Under the pieces are notes generated by a model. The model was not told the DNA's origin. It searched no databases and saw only the letters and a list, made by a program, of their open reading frames with translations. A stretch of DNA of 64,000 nucleotides from Neostapfia colusana (taxonomy: Eukaryota; Streptophyta; Magnoliopsida; Poales; Poaceae). Of this stretch, positions 44,093 to 55,560 are shown piece after piece. The stretch is taken from positions 53,419,671 through 53,483,670 of the forward strand of contig JASWHV010000008.1 of NCBI GenBank assembly GCA_030760725.1, given 5' to 3'. The translations under genes were made by a program, and so were the position numbers. How positions within the stretch are numbered: the first letter of the stretch is position 1; every line of letters begins with the position of its first letter.

Positions 44093-45153
44093 GGGGGGGC
44101 GCGCATCGCGACGTCGACCCGAATGTGTTCCGGAAGGCCGCCGACGAAAAGCTCCGCTTTTTGGCGCGTGGAGATGTCCCTGGAATGCGCTAGCACCGTC
44201 TGGAAGCGGTCCGCAAACTCCTGGACCGTGGAGTGGAAAGGAAGGCGCCCCAACTCGACTAGCCGCGAGCCGTATATAGGCGGTCCGAAACGAAAACGGC
44301 AAAGCTCCTTGAAGCGCTCCCAGGACGGCATGCCTTCGTCCGATAGGAGGGCGTAGTACCAGGTCTGAGCGGCGCCGATGAGGTGGTAGGAGGCCATCCA
44401 CGTCCGCTGCTCCACCGGAGTGCGCTGGCCCCAGAAGAATTGTTCACAGTGTGTGAGCCAATTCAGCGGGTCGACCGAGCCGTCGTATGTCGGGAAGTCG
44501 ATCTTGTAGGTCCGAGGCTGGAAAGGCGCCGCCCCGAACGTCGCAGGGGCGGCAGCCGGGGGCGCCCCGCCGATCGCTGGAGCTGCAGCCGGCGCGGACC
44601 CGAAGGTGGAGCCGTGGAGGATTGGGTTGTCAACGCCGCCATAGAGCGTTCCCGACGCCGGAACGCCCCCATGGCCGAAGCCCGCTGTGATGTGAGGGGT
44701 CGAATGGACCGACGGGCGCGCCGGCGCGGAGGAGTAGGCTGGCGGCGCGACGTCGGTGAGCCAAGACGGAAGCGGGGACGGCGAGTGGGGGAACTGGATC
44801 TCCTGTACGGGGATGAAGGTGCCCGAGGCGGAAGAAGGCAGTTGCTGCTGTGGGTTGGGCGCCGGCGGTAACTGCGGCTGCGGGTGAGACGGTGCCACGC
44901 CTGGCTGCGGTCCTAAGAGGAAAGCGTGGACGCCGGTCATCATCCTGCCGAGGTCGAGGACGGCCTTGGTGAGCTGCTCGTTGGACATCACCCCCACGGT
45001 GGAGGATGAAGCCCCGGCGGCCAGCGGCAGCGATCCCGCAGTCAGCGATGTTGGCAGGATCGGTGCGGCCGGGATCGGCACGGACCCGTCGGCATCCGGC
45101 GGTGACGCAGTGCGGCCCGGTTCGGCGGTTGAAGCGGGCAGCGGCAGCGACAT
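44093..45153 (-). CDS. Reina gag part of the gag-pol frame
   Basis: The first ATG after the PBS is at 45153 (MSLPLPASTAEPGRTASPPD), about ten bases past the primer site. The frame is continuous to the G7 run at 44093-44099, where pol continues in another frame; the expected product is one polyprotein of about 1615 residues. A Pro/Ala-rich N-terminal third is followed by a gag core (KIDFPTYDGSVDPLNWLTHC, QTWYYALLSDEGMPSWERFK, RLPFHSTVQEFADRFQTVL). The upstream reading frame extends into the LTR, but that part would precede the PBS, so I start at 45153. Confidence 0.9.
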
Positions 45154-45162
45154 CGGATCGGA

Positions 45163-45177
45163 GGTCCCTGATACCAG
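45163..45177 (-). promoter_or_regulatory. Primer binding site of the Reina element, tRNA-Met type
   Basis: Minus-strand TGGTATCAGGGACC begins four bases after the 5' LTR end. It agrees with the initiator tRNA-Met PBS over the first nine bases. Confidence 0.85.
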
Positions 45178-45179
45178 GT

Positions 45180-45521
45180 TGGTATGCTGCTGCTCTCTGC
45201 CCCTCACCGATCGGAGGTTGTACGTGTGGAGAATCGGTGGGCGCGGGTTGAGGGTTGACCGGCGGCGAGTCGCCAGCGATCGCGAGATGAGAAACACAGG
45301 GGGTGGCGGCTAGGGTTTGGAAATTCCTGGCTCCCTGCAGGAAGCCGGAACAATCTGTTTCTGCTTACCCCTGATTCAATTGTCTTTACAATTATATAGC
45401 GCTTAAGTTTCTAATAATAGCTCTCAAATAATAGGAAATGTCCTGGGCCCGTTTGGCCTTCCCTGCATGCGCCTGCTAGGCAGGAGCAGACCTCCTCTGA
45501 TATTGGATTCCCGTCATAACA
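45180..45521 (-). repeat. 5' LTR of the Reina element
   Basis: 342 bp, 340 of them identical to the 3' LTR. It carries the transcription start for the element on the minus strand. Confidence 0.95.
45391..45398 (-). promoter_or_regulatory. TATA box of the Reina 5' LTR
   Basis: Minus-strand TATATAAT, roughly 240 bases upstream of the gag ATG. It is the best core-promoter match in the LTR. The same site is present in the 3' LTR at about 40221-40228. Confidence 0.6.
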
Positions 45522-47158
45522 CCCACCTTGGATATGAATAATCAACAGGAGCAGGAAACGGTGGCATACACATCTCATATCCTCCTTATGCAGGATATGG
45601 ACAAGGAATGGGCTGGTACATAGGCCATGGCCGGCCATCAGAGGGCCGAACAAGGCTGCTGGCATAGGATACGGTGTCGTGCTTGGCGTGACATGTACTG
45701 ATGCAGGTCTCGGTACAGAAAGATCTCCCAGCTGGTCCTTCTTCTTTCTTTGACTAACAGTCGAAGTTCGAGGCGTGTTGCCATTAGATGATCGGGCCAG
45801 CTCCACCCGATCGGCCCTTTTCTCATACTTAGCCAGAAGCATGTCAAACGTTGGCTTCGGCCCTCTTGCCCGTTTAGCAAAACGACTCTCTTCTTTTTTT
45901 CTTATCAATTTTTCACCAATCAAGCTGAGGATTTTTTGGCTTGAATGTCCTAGGCCTCTTGTTACAAGCCGGTTTGGAGGTGTCCTGCTGAATTGTGATG
46001 TTTGCTCAGCACTTAAATCATCGGCTGTAACTTGCTTGCCAGCAGCTGCCTCGGCCTGAGCTGGCCGAGCCAAAACTTTACGATCTCTCAAATCGATCAT
46101 GTTGACAGGGAAAGGACTACTATCCACCCTCATGGTCTGTGAATCTGCAAGCTTCAGCCGACCTTCATTAATAGCCATCTGAACCTGCCGTCGAAACACG
46201 TTACAGTCATTAGTAGCATGCGAATATGAATGATGCCTTTTACAGTAAGCACGCTTTTTTAGCTCATCAGTAGAAGGGATAACATGTCCATGAGGCAATC
46301 TAATCTATTTTTCCTACAACAATAAATCAAAATTCTTTTCACATTTAGTAATATCAAAAGTAAATTTTATATCCTCTGATCGGCCCTTCTTATATGATGG
46401 TTTTAAAGCAAGGCATACGAATGGCTTCTTGAAAGTCCAAGACCACTCGACCACGCAAATGTCAGCCGGTTCCTCTTCTGAAGAATCGGAATCACATTCT
46501 ACACAATTAACACTAGGATTATCAGTTTTTGTTCTCTCAAATTTATGAAACATTCTAGTGTTTTGCACTCGGCTTTCTTGAGCCAGAGCTTTTTGAAGCA
46601 CCTGGTTTTTAAATCAGTGATATCATGCCCATTCAATACCTCCCGGATATGCGAAGACAACCCAGCAACCGCTAACTCAGCAAGATCTTTCTCAGCAAGT
46701 GCCAAGCTAAAACATTTATTTTTTGTGTCTCTAAATCTCTTTATATACTCAGACACAGATTTGTTACCCCGCTGTCTAACTGATGCTAAATGAGACAGAC
46801 GCAATTATGTATCTCCGGAATAAAAATGCTCATGAAACTTTTGTTCTATTTGAGGCCAAAAATATATTGAGCTAGGTGGAAGCGACGTAAACCAAGTGAA
46901 TGCAGTACCAGACAATGACAAGGGAAATAAACGTTATTTAAGAACAACATCATTACCAGCACCATATATTCCGCATTGTGCCAAAATTGACCCACATGTT
47001 CATAAGTGGTTCTATTATCTTCCCCACTAAATTTGATAAATTCAGGCATTCTAAACCCATGAGGAAACGGCAGTGAGTCACAAAAATCCGGGTACGGTTT
47101 CTTATATGTTCCGACATGGCCTTTTGGCTCGATGCCGAATTGTTCTTTAAGCACAGAG
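45522..47158 (-). pseudogene. Gag middle part of the Tat element
   Basis: Fragments in minus-strand order. First, 47158-46846: KEQFGIEPKGHVGTYKKPYP, MPEFIKFSGEDNRTTYEHVG. Second, 46804-46499: the gag core VRQRGNKSVSEYIKRFRDTK, DLAELAVAGLSSHIREVL. Third, 46601-46314, in another frame. Fourth, 46298-45522: a zinc-knuckle-like YCKRHHSYSHATNDC followed by a Lys/Arg-rich part. The retrotransposon gag domain is clear. Frameshifts and stops split it, and both ends are cut by inserted elements. Confidence 0.82.
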
Positions 47159-50100
47159 TGTAAGGGCCTCAGTTTTGACACACATTTGCAGTGTTCATCA
47201 CCACACCACACACCTCATTTGAGGAAGGATGATGAACACAAATGAAGAGCAAGTAACAATTATCAACATGCTCATTAGAGAACAAACTCACACATTGCCA
47301 AAGTGGTATTTCACACATGTGATATAAGGGGGGCTGGACATATGAAAACTCCTACATTTTGCTAAGGATGTCCATGCCAAGTTTCACCCAAATTCCAAAC
47401 CTTTTTGAGGTCATTTTGGGTATAGTTAGAAAGAGGGCAGTTTGAAACCATATTCAAATTCAAACTGTTTTTATCCCCTGAATTTAAAAGGGGGAGGCAT
47501 ATTCTTACTCAGCACATTTTTGTGAGCTCACACACCAATTTTCACTCCATTTGTAGTTGATCTTGACATGAGCTAAATGGGAGAAATTCAAACTTTATTT
47601 GAATTTCAAACTACTTGTGCTGAAATTCATTCAAACCAAACCTCATTTGAACTTTGATCAATTCAAATGGCTCAGGGGTGAATAATTTGAATTGCCAGGG
47701 GTAGTATTGGGTTCACTGTTTACAACAGTGATTAGGAGTAAATTTCAGAGGTTAAAATGGGGAGTGGACCCACATGTCAGCCTCTACTTCAACACAAACC
47801 GACTGAAACACAGCTCAATCGGTTCCCGGGTGCAGTGTGCGCGCGCCACCGAAGGGCAGCCGGCGCCAGCTCCTGCTGCGCGCCCCAAGCCGGAGACCAG
47901 TCGCTGGGCTACTTATCCCCTCCCCGGCGTGCTTCGATCACCCATTTCCCGAGCTGCCGACGTGCGCGACCTATTCTTCCACTGCCATCGCCGCCGCCCG
48001 AGCTCACGCTTGATCAAGCCCGATCACTCGCGAGCACAGCCTCCTCCACAGCAAAACGGCACCAAGAGATCATGAGCAACCTCCTAGACCCTGTGTTGTC
48101 CAGTGAGCAAGCGTCCTCGAGCTGTACGAGCCGTTTCTCCGGCGAGCCGAGCATCGCCGCCGATCGGGCTCTCGTGGACAGTACAACACAGCCGCTGTCA
48201 CGTCCTCTTCTCTGCACAAGAAAGGTGCGTGATTGTATGTAGATGGAGTAGCCGAAAGCCGTTTGGCGATTGATCAACCCTCGGCCGAGAATTTCCAAAT
48301 TTACTCTTGATCAGTTCATAAGGACCCAGCTCACCTTCGGGTGAAATTCGTGCTCTATACCCGGGGATTGGACGAGCTCGTTCCCTAGTAGCTTCTACGC
48401 ACGATAGCGCCCATGCTCGAACTGGAATCAGAGGAAACCGTCGAGAATCGGCCATGATATGGACGTTTTCCCCGCCGCCATGGCTGAACACCTCGGCTCA
48501 CCGTCGAGAGCATAATTGCCAGTATTCCTAGCTTCCACCCAGCCCTGGTTCGTGTTTCCCACGCTCTACTGATGCTCTCCGACCGATTCCCGGTCGATTT
48601 GGCGCACGGGAGAGCGGGACCGACCTCACCGGAACCCTAGCAAGTGCTGTCACCGGTGCGCACGGGTTTCCGGTCATCGCCGGCGGCCGGCGACCCCACC
48701 ATCGGGTCCAGAGGGTCGGTAAAGGGGCAGGCGGCGAGTTTCGGGCCGGGGGGTGGCCGAGAACTCAGTTCCGGCGAGGGTCGCCAGAGATCGCCGCCAC
48801 TGCGCAGTAGGCGCGAGGAGGGAGACGACGCACTGTGTGCGGGGCCCACGAGCAGGAATTTAAACTTTTCCCCGAATTTTAGTTTTAGTTCAAACTTCAA
48901 ATCCTTATAACTTTGGCCAGAAAGCTCCAAATTGAGTGAACCAAATTTTGTTGGATTCAGCTCTCTGAGCACTTTCCAGCAAATCAAGTTTCACTTCATG
49001 AAATTCCTTATTTTTCCAGAATTAATTCCTCAAAGTTTAAACTGTTTGGAATTTTAACTGGAGAATCCTTTGGAGGAAAATTCTGAAATTTCTGCTGGGA
49101 TGTTCACCAAAATATCCCTGAACTACCATAAAAATTTCAGATCCATTGGAGCTCATTTGATCCACCTAATGGTGTGATTAGTGAAACTGTTCCAGAGAAA
49201 ATAGAAAATGTTCAGAAACATTTTCAGAATTTTCTCTGAAATTGTTTAGCTCATATCTTTAGTTAGGAACTTCCAAATTAAGTGAGACCAACTCCATTAG
49301 AACCCTCTGAAAATCTAGTTTTCAGAAAGTCATAGTTTGTTTCATGAAAATCCCTAGAACACCCTAAGAGTTCCAATTAAGGTCAAGGACATAATTAATT
49401 GTGGAGGGCTCCAATGAGCTTTACTGCAACTAAAACTTGACCAAATCTCTGTTTAGGTTGTAACCAAGCCCCAGTAAAAGTTTCACAGTCATTGGGTCTG
49501 TCTAGCAAGGGTTATAGACTTCACAACCTTAAACTTAATACAAATGCATATAAATTGATACATGTATTCCTTCTATCATGTAGTCGCTAAGGTCGAGGAG
49601 GAACCCGAAGTCCTAGACTTCGTAACTCCGGAGGAGCAGCTAGCCTACGACCAAGAGCAGAAAGGCAAGCTCCGGTTTGCATTAACCTTTTTTTTACAAA
49701 TTTTATTGTTTTGAGCACATACTTGTTTACTTTATTCTTTGCATTAGAGTCTTGTTTGGAAATCCAACTGCATAGCCAAGAAAACCATGGGTGGGTTTAG
49801 GATTTCAAACCCCGTTAGCTACTGCAATGCTAATATAGTGTAGGATTCGGTACAAGTCGAGTAGTTGGAACTACTCGCGAGCATAGGCTAGAGGCACTCG
49901 ACTCAGGTAGTGATAGCACATGAAACACATGGCAAGAAAATGAGACCAAGCGGAGGGTAAGGGCAGCAGGACTTTGGGGCCTGTGTGCTGTAGCTCCGCT
50001 TGTGTCGATTGAGGACCGAGCCGTGTGCGGGCCTGTTGAACAAGCTAGAACAGTACCGAAGACCTACCGGCTATATGGGAACCGGGAAACTGATGTAACT

Positions 50101-51073
50101 CGGGTAGCTGGGTATTGAGGCATTGCCCGTCGTTCAGAGGGTAGGTTGAGAGCTCGAGGTGTAAATCGGCTGGTGGCACAGAGATGCGCGTGCAGAGACC
50201 TCTTGCTCGGGACGATGGGACCGGTTCAATATTTGGCTGACGGGTGAAAGGTAGTTGCGTACGGCGTCCGTGATGGTTGTTGTAGGCAACATCGAGTACG
50301 GGCGTACGTGACGGGTTGTTCGGGTAACCCTGCAGGTGTAAATCGATTATAATTGCCGTCCCTCGCGGTCAGTGAGTACCACTTGTTCACTGTACCGTGA
50401 CGTAGAAAGAACAGGCTAGTTACATGTTAAAATGTTGCTGATTGAAAGATGGACTCTGATTGTTAATGATATGCTGTAGTTTAGAGCTAACTAAAGTTCA
50501 TTTCAACTTTGGGCAAAGTACATGAGAGAAATGCGTTTCTTGTTTGATTGCGGCTCTCTCATGTGCCTTAGCGTAAGGTTCTCCACAACCGGCTGCTAAA
50601 ACTTGAAAGTAAGGTTTCACTAATTAGGCGAGTCTTTTGCAAATGATTTTTCCCCATGTACCTATCACCCCTCATGTAGAAGTTCCATGTTTAGGTGAGA
50701 CGGGTCAGACTTGCTGAGCCTTCGTGCTCACTGCTTGTGTTTGAAGCTTTTGCAGGGTTCTATGAGGAAGGGACTCCCGAAGAGGAGACGGAACCCCAGG
50801 AGGGGAACCCCGTCGAGTGGGAGTCGTGCACGCCGCAGAGTTAGTGTGCGTGTGTGCTAGCAAGGACACGTTCGAGGGCTGAACGTGCACTTGATGCTTA
50901 GTCTACGCCCGCGAGTGTAGACTGAACTTATTTTGATGTAAACATGTTCATAACTTGTTTATGTAATAAAATTTCGCTTCTGCTTTGTACCTTTGACGTG
51001 TGTTATACGGTGCTGTGCAACGCAGCACCCCTCAGCGTGATCCTGGCTCGACAGGACTAAGGGGGTCGTGTCA
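47159..51073 (+). mobile_element. Solo LTR of a Tekay-type element in the Tat gag
   Basis: It begins TGTAAGGGCC and ends GTCGTGTCA. A perfect 5-bp duplication CAGAG lies at 47154-47158 and 51074-51078. At 3915 bp it is close to the family-B LTR length. It shares the same succession of features, including GGCAAGCTCCGGTTTGCAT and the GTCGAGTAGTTGGAA motif, but is clearly diverged. No PBS, gene or PPT is present. The GC-rich part (47.8-48.8 kb) yields frames without domains. Confidence 0.9.
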
Positions 51074-51078
51074 CAGAG

Positions 51079-51888
51079 GTCACTTGTTCACGCACGCCAT
51101 TAAATCTCGACTCGGCCTGAGGGCGAGGAGGGACAATGGCGGGTTGTTGTTTGAACTGAGAGCCAGATCAACTGCATGCCATATTTGGCGCAACATTACT
51201 AGACCACGTGTTAGGTGTTGACCAAGGATGGGCGCCTGATCCTTGTGGATAGATCGGCGGTTGGCTATATGCAGTGGTAGTGTAATATGGTTGCTGAAAA
51301 TTAGACGGTTCATTAACCAAGTGGCCTAAACCATGTGCTTGTGTGCTCGCCCCTACTGACCCAACCGCGAGCTGTGTATTGCTAGCTAAACCCAGATAAT
51401 TCTGACCTCTATAAAATTATTATGCATAACACTTACTGGTGTATGAAAAACTCTAGAAATATGAACATCATTCGGTATGGTACTAAAACCATCACGTGCG
51501 CCAGACAACACGGCGTCGACGTTAATTTTTTGTTGTACTAGAACGTTTGAATAAACCATCTTTATGTCGCAGCTGGCTGTTGTGCCAATATTCATGTGTT
51601 TCAAACGAGCATCTATAATTTGTTCTAGCATAGCAGGCACTTTATTTGCAACAGATGCCCCAATAGATGTATAGACATTGGAATTTCGGTTTTGTTTGGT
51701 CTCACCTCGGAAGAAGATGGAAGAGCGGACGCTGGGAGTTTCTTGACGACGCATTGGCGCGTCTTCATCCAGCCAGCAAGTGCTAGCCGGCGGTACTCCT
51801 CAATATCACGCTCAATCTCCTGCTGAGCATCCTCCGGCAGCTCGGTAAACTCCGGCATGATGATGTTGTCCACGTCTACCTCCGACAT
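51079..51888 (-). pseudogene. Gag N-terminus of the Tat element
   Basis: The ATG at 51888 opens MSEVDVDNIIMPEFTELPED and an acidic helix (AQQEIERDIEEYRRLALAGW). After a frameshift near 51710 the frame continues with SIGASVANKVPAMLEQIIDA. Then comes a Tyr/Pro/Gln-rich part without long frames, up to the solo LTR border at 51078. The start lies about 790 bases after the PBS. It joins the part at 47158 when the solo LTR is removed. Confidence 0.78.
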
Positions 51889-52679
51889 GATCTACTACCG
51901 CGGCAGAGACGACGTGCCTTAGCCTGCCGCTGCTTGCAGTTGATACTGCGAAGACGATGCACGAGTAACCAGAGCCTGGTTGTAGCTTGCCCTGTACTTG
52001 CACCCGTATACAAGTAGAATATGTGAACTTTGCACCATCCGGCAAATTTGCACCACGATCAGCCCTCGCAAGCTACAGGAGCGCTGGAGCTAATGTGATG
52101 CATGCTAGGATACGGCAAGGCAGAGGACTTTTTGTATATGGATTCCTGAGATCCGGCTCCTATGCAGGAAACGGAACAAAGAAAGAAACAATATATTCTG
52201 TCCGTTTTTGCACAGGAAAGAAAATAAAAAAGCAATCCCTAAATGAGATGGCTGGTGACCTGCGCACTCTGGTCAAATTTTCTATTCATTTTTTGCTCGG
52301 TGAGATCACCACTTGAGTTGACTTATCAGACAAGGCTGATTACATGCCAAATATTCTATTCTGGCCGTTTTTGCAAAGGAAAGAAAAGAAAACGAAATCG
52401 CCAAATCAGACTACTAATGATCTACCGTACTCCAGCCAAAATTTTTATTCCCCTTTCCTTTGATACGATCACTACTTATAGAGGAATCTTTAAACAACGT
52501 TGCACATAAGCTGCCGCAAGATTTTTTTTTGATCGGCCTTAAGCCTGGTCTGATGCAACAAGGCAAATGAAGACGAAAGGCTAAAACAAGCGCGCACGAT
52601 CAGCCTACGGCCAGATGCTATGTGAATAAAAATGGAAATACGAAGAGTTCTGCTGCGCGTAGCGGAACCAATGCGTCTT
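51889..52679 (-). other. Leader of the Tat element
   Basis: Sequence between PBS and gag start. I see no coding region, nested element or repeat. Confidence 0.6.
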
Positions 52680-52696
52680 CCATAGCGGAGTCGCCA
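52680..52696 (-). promoter_or_regulatory. Primer binding site, tRNA-Arg type
   Basis: Minus-strand TGGCGACTCCGCTATGG, four bases after the LTR end. It fits the tRNA-Arg-type PBS (TGGCGACTCCGCTGGGG) used by Tat-lineage elements, except for two late positions. Confidence 0.82.
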
Positions 52697-52700
52697 AAAT

Positions 52701-53214
52701 TGTGTTGGCGTCTGATCCGGCCAACACGACGAGAATGGCGCTGTGCAGGCTAGCGGCGCCTTCGCGCTCTCACGTGAGCACACGGGTGATTTTCAATCAA
52801 ACCAGCAAAGAATCCTTGCTAACGTGGAGGCCGTACGAAAGATTTATAATAGGAATCGCCAAAGGATTTTTGTCGAACTGTTGGAGAGAGTTCGGCCGTA
52901 TCCCTATAACTCATATAGGAATTGACTCGACTTAGCTAGGGTCGGTTAGAAAGAAAATCACTTGCCGCGTTTATTACGTACTGCCATATATACAATCGAA
53001 TATATGACAAGATATATATACTACCATACATATCAGATATATGTAGTAGTATAAATAAATTATCATACATATCCAAAGTATATTTATGGCAAGCAACAGC
53101 CAGTGCACATTACTAAAAAAATTAACCAGCCTTGACACGTACCAAACCATCATGTCAGTTTTGACTATAAACAAGTAGCTCTGGAGAGAGCAGACGGTCT
53201 CAATTATTGAGACA
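52701..53214 (-). repeat. 5' LTR of the Tat element
   Basis: 514 bp. In element orientation it starts TGTCTCAATAATTGAG and ends GCCAACACA beside the PBS. The right flank is CGTGC (53215-53219). The matching left flank cannot be tested because the 3' LTR is missing. It contains A/T-rich stretches (52980-53080) suited to a core promoter, but I do not assign a site. Confidence 0.78.
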
Positions 53215-53343
53215 CGTGCCCTCAGAGCTGTCAGGCAAAGCTGTTGCCTATCAGTGGACCGAGGTAATTTAACTTAACAATTGTATTTCATTATATTATT
53301 AATTTATCTATTTATATTTTTTAAAACTATTATAATATTACAG

Positions 53344-55560
53344 GATGACTCAGAGTCAGAGTTAGAGGCCGAGGCTAAGGCACCTTCTGCGCCACAGTTG
53401 GTTGACCACCCGTCTAGGTCAGCTGACTACCCCACCCTTCCGGGTCGTCCGAGGACATGAAGGCGCAGAGAAAGTGACGGACCAGGAGGAGCCATTATGT
53501 GGCTCCTCCTCCAATTCCTAGAGAAGAAGCAACGTTGCCGGCTATTCGCCCTGTTGGCGATAGGTAAGAAGCCCTTATGTTGTAGCTTTAGAAAATTATA
53601 TAGTGCTAAAACTTTTTCATGCACAACTATTCTTGCAGTGGATGGGAGGACACTACCTTCGAGGGTACAGGACGTCATATACAGGTCAATGTTGTCTTAG
53701 ATAATCTCATGCGTTTGCACTACCCTGGTGAAGTCTCTGACGGCGGTGACGAGCATATCCCTGCCAAGTCATGGGATGATTACGCTCGTTCTACTAACCT
53801 GACGTACAGGACTACTCAGTGTGCAGTGTGGGTCGACTTCTGGGTAAGTATGTTTAATACATGTTTTAAATTTAGTTCTTCAATAGCTAGAGTATTTAAT
53901 AACACTTATGTTTCTGTCTTCTTGTAGAAACGGTACCGTTTGGCGGATCCAGCAGATGCCGACCACGCGAGTGCCATCTTCAACAAGAACGTCAGGAAGC
54001 TTGTTATGCAGGCAATCTTCTATGCCCGTATTCAAGCAACAAACGATTAGTTAAAGAGGCATCAAGGGCAGAAGCTTATGGCGTTCAGAGACGGCTCCGA
54101 CTCGTACTTGACGAAGGAGCAGTACGCCGAGATAAACTAGTAGTGTTTTAATTAAACTCTGATTTTTTAATATCAATGTTATTTCAATCAATGATTAAAT
54201 GCATGCAGGTGGAGGTTTCTTTGTTGGAGGACTGTCTGGAGGCTTACTGGCCTCTGTCGACTGTGGTCTAGCGAGAACTTTGTCGTCAAGTCCAAGAGCG
54301 CCCAAGAATGCAGAAGCTCTAATGGAAGCCATAAGTATGGTCCGGATGGCCATCTTTGTCTGGCTAGACGAATAGTAAGGAAAATACCTACAAAACTATA
54401 GTTATAGTATATTTATGCTACTGACTCGTACTTACAGGAAAACGAGTTCGGTGAACGACCGAGCGATGTTTAGGTGTGGAAAAGAGGTCACAGGGCAAGT
54501 GACCCTTCACAACCCGGCCAGCTATGCACTCCGGTGGCGATAGCTCGAGTGGTGAATCCTCGAGTTGATTTATATTATTTGTAACTAACATTGCTATTGA
54601 GATGTTTTATGTATTGCTTGTACTTGTAGAAGAAGTATGGGGAGGAGGCGGTTAAGATTCACGGTAAAGACTATGATTGGCAGAACGTACCAATTGACGT
54701 CAACGCCGTGTATGGGAGCGGTTGCGGTAAAGCGCATGGACGGTGAGATGCTAGCTGTTTTTCTTTCTAACAATTCGAGCTATATTATCTTACTCTTAGT
54801 CTTTTTATAGTTTTTCCATTTTCGATGCAATAGTTGACTCGAGGGAGGCAAAGCCTTTGAGGGGCTTCTCCTCGCAGTCTTCGTCCGGTGGACCTAGCCG
54901 GCGGATGTCGCAGAGGGACCTGGAGCTCCAGAGTGTCTAGGAGGAGCTATGCCTTACACAGGAGAATCTCCAAAAGCAAGAAGTGTTTGCCAAGGCTAGA
55001 GAGGGGTATCAAGCTAGCTACTTGGCACAGATGCAAGCGGCGATACAGTAAGAAGTTAAAATACTAAACATCTATATCATTTAATTATTATTAATGGGCT
55101 AATACTTTGCTATCATATGCCTTAGCCCAGCAGCATGGGCAGCAGATTGTCATTCCCCCATGGCAGCCGCCGATGGAGCCACAGGTGTCGGCTGAGCCAC
55201 GGATGCCTTCTTTAGTGGCACAGGTAAGCAACACTTCTTTAAATCAACATAAATTAGATTACTATAGCAAACTGAGCCAAAATTAGTCAAACATAGTCAA
55301 ACATCAACAAACTTAGCTATATCTAGGATATTTTAGCAAAACATAGACAAACTTAATCAGACTTGCTCAATTCTACCTCGTCATTAGGAAAGTTAGTGAA
55401 ACATACACTTTTGAAGCTAAAACTTGTCTAACAACACTTGTACATCACAAAGATCGGCGTCGGAGGCTCACACTCCATCGACGCAGCTACCGGCACCTGG
55501 AGTACGACGCGAGGACGACATTCCAGGCTCTGTAAGTAGTGTACGTGGGAGTGTGTAGCG
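53344..55560 (+). pseudogene. Transposase_24/TNP-like gene of CACTA element B
   Basis: Probable exons, from open frames and GT/AG borders. About 53344-53564: Asp/Ser/Glu-rich, ending ATLPAIRPVGD. 53639-53843: HIQVNVVLDNLMRLHYPGEV, KSWDDYARSTNLTYRTTQCA, donor GTAAGT. 53929-54139: KRYRLADPADADHASAIFNK, VRKLVMQAIFYARIQATND, SDSYLTKEQYAEI. About 54209-54375: VEVSLLEDCLEAYWPLS. About 54630-54744: KIHGKDYDWQNVPIDVNAVY. 54840-55050: coiled coil. A last exon is near 55450-55540. The part from 53639 to 54139 resembles the Transposase_24 domain of plant En/Spm elements. In-frame stops occur in several exons. Exon borders are approximate. Confidence 0.65.
55255..55400. repeat. AAACTTGCTCAAA-type array in CACTA B
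   Basis: Short degenerate array (GTCAAACATAGTCAAACAT, GCAAAACATAGACAAACTT). It is the reverse complement of the arrays at 31080-31460 and 57390-57620 and sits in the same last intron. Confidence 0.6.

Larger units (their letters stand above)
40011..45521 (-). mobile_element. Reina-type chromovirus, nearly intact, 5511 bp
   Basis: Complete element: 342-bp LTRs at 40011-40352 and 45180-45521, TSD CCCAC (40006-40010 and 45522-45526), PBS, one gag-pol frame and PPT. Total size, short LTRs and a C-terminal chromodomain fit Reina. The LTRs differ at two positions by direct comparison (TTCCCGG/TTCCTGG and CCGAAAC/CCGGAAC). The coding frame has one frameshift in a G7 run (44093-44099) and one TAG (42575-42577). 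Coding GC content is far above that of the surrounding Tat element. Confidence 0.97.
15951..53214 (-). mobile_element. Tat-type Ty3/gypsy element, split by three insertions, 3' end missing
   Basis: Pieces in minus-strand order: LTR 52701-53214, PBS 52680-52696, leader, gag 51888-51079 and 47158-45522, gag C-terminal part and protease 40010-38739, RT 38447-37494, RNase H 37516-36954, second RNase H 36921-36252, then integrase 36250-36000 and 17008-16016. The foreign blocks are 17014-35994, 40011-45521 and 47159-51073. The tRNA-Arg-type PBS and the second RNase H before integrase mark the Tat lineage (RIRE2/Ogre relatives). All coding parts are broken. No 3' LTR is found, and the left end joins an LTR fragment near 15950. 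Confidence 0.85.

Noticed and set aside
45154..45297. Extended gag start inside the Reina 5' LTR
   Set aside because: It would place the start before the PBS. The ATG at 45153 follows the PBS directly and fits Reina elements.
46846..47211. N-terminal residues of the frame starting at 47211 as part of Tat gag
   Set aside because: The part above 47158 is translated from the solo LTR; gag continues at 51078 instead.
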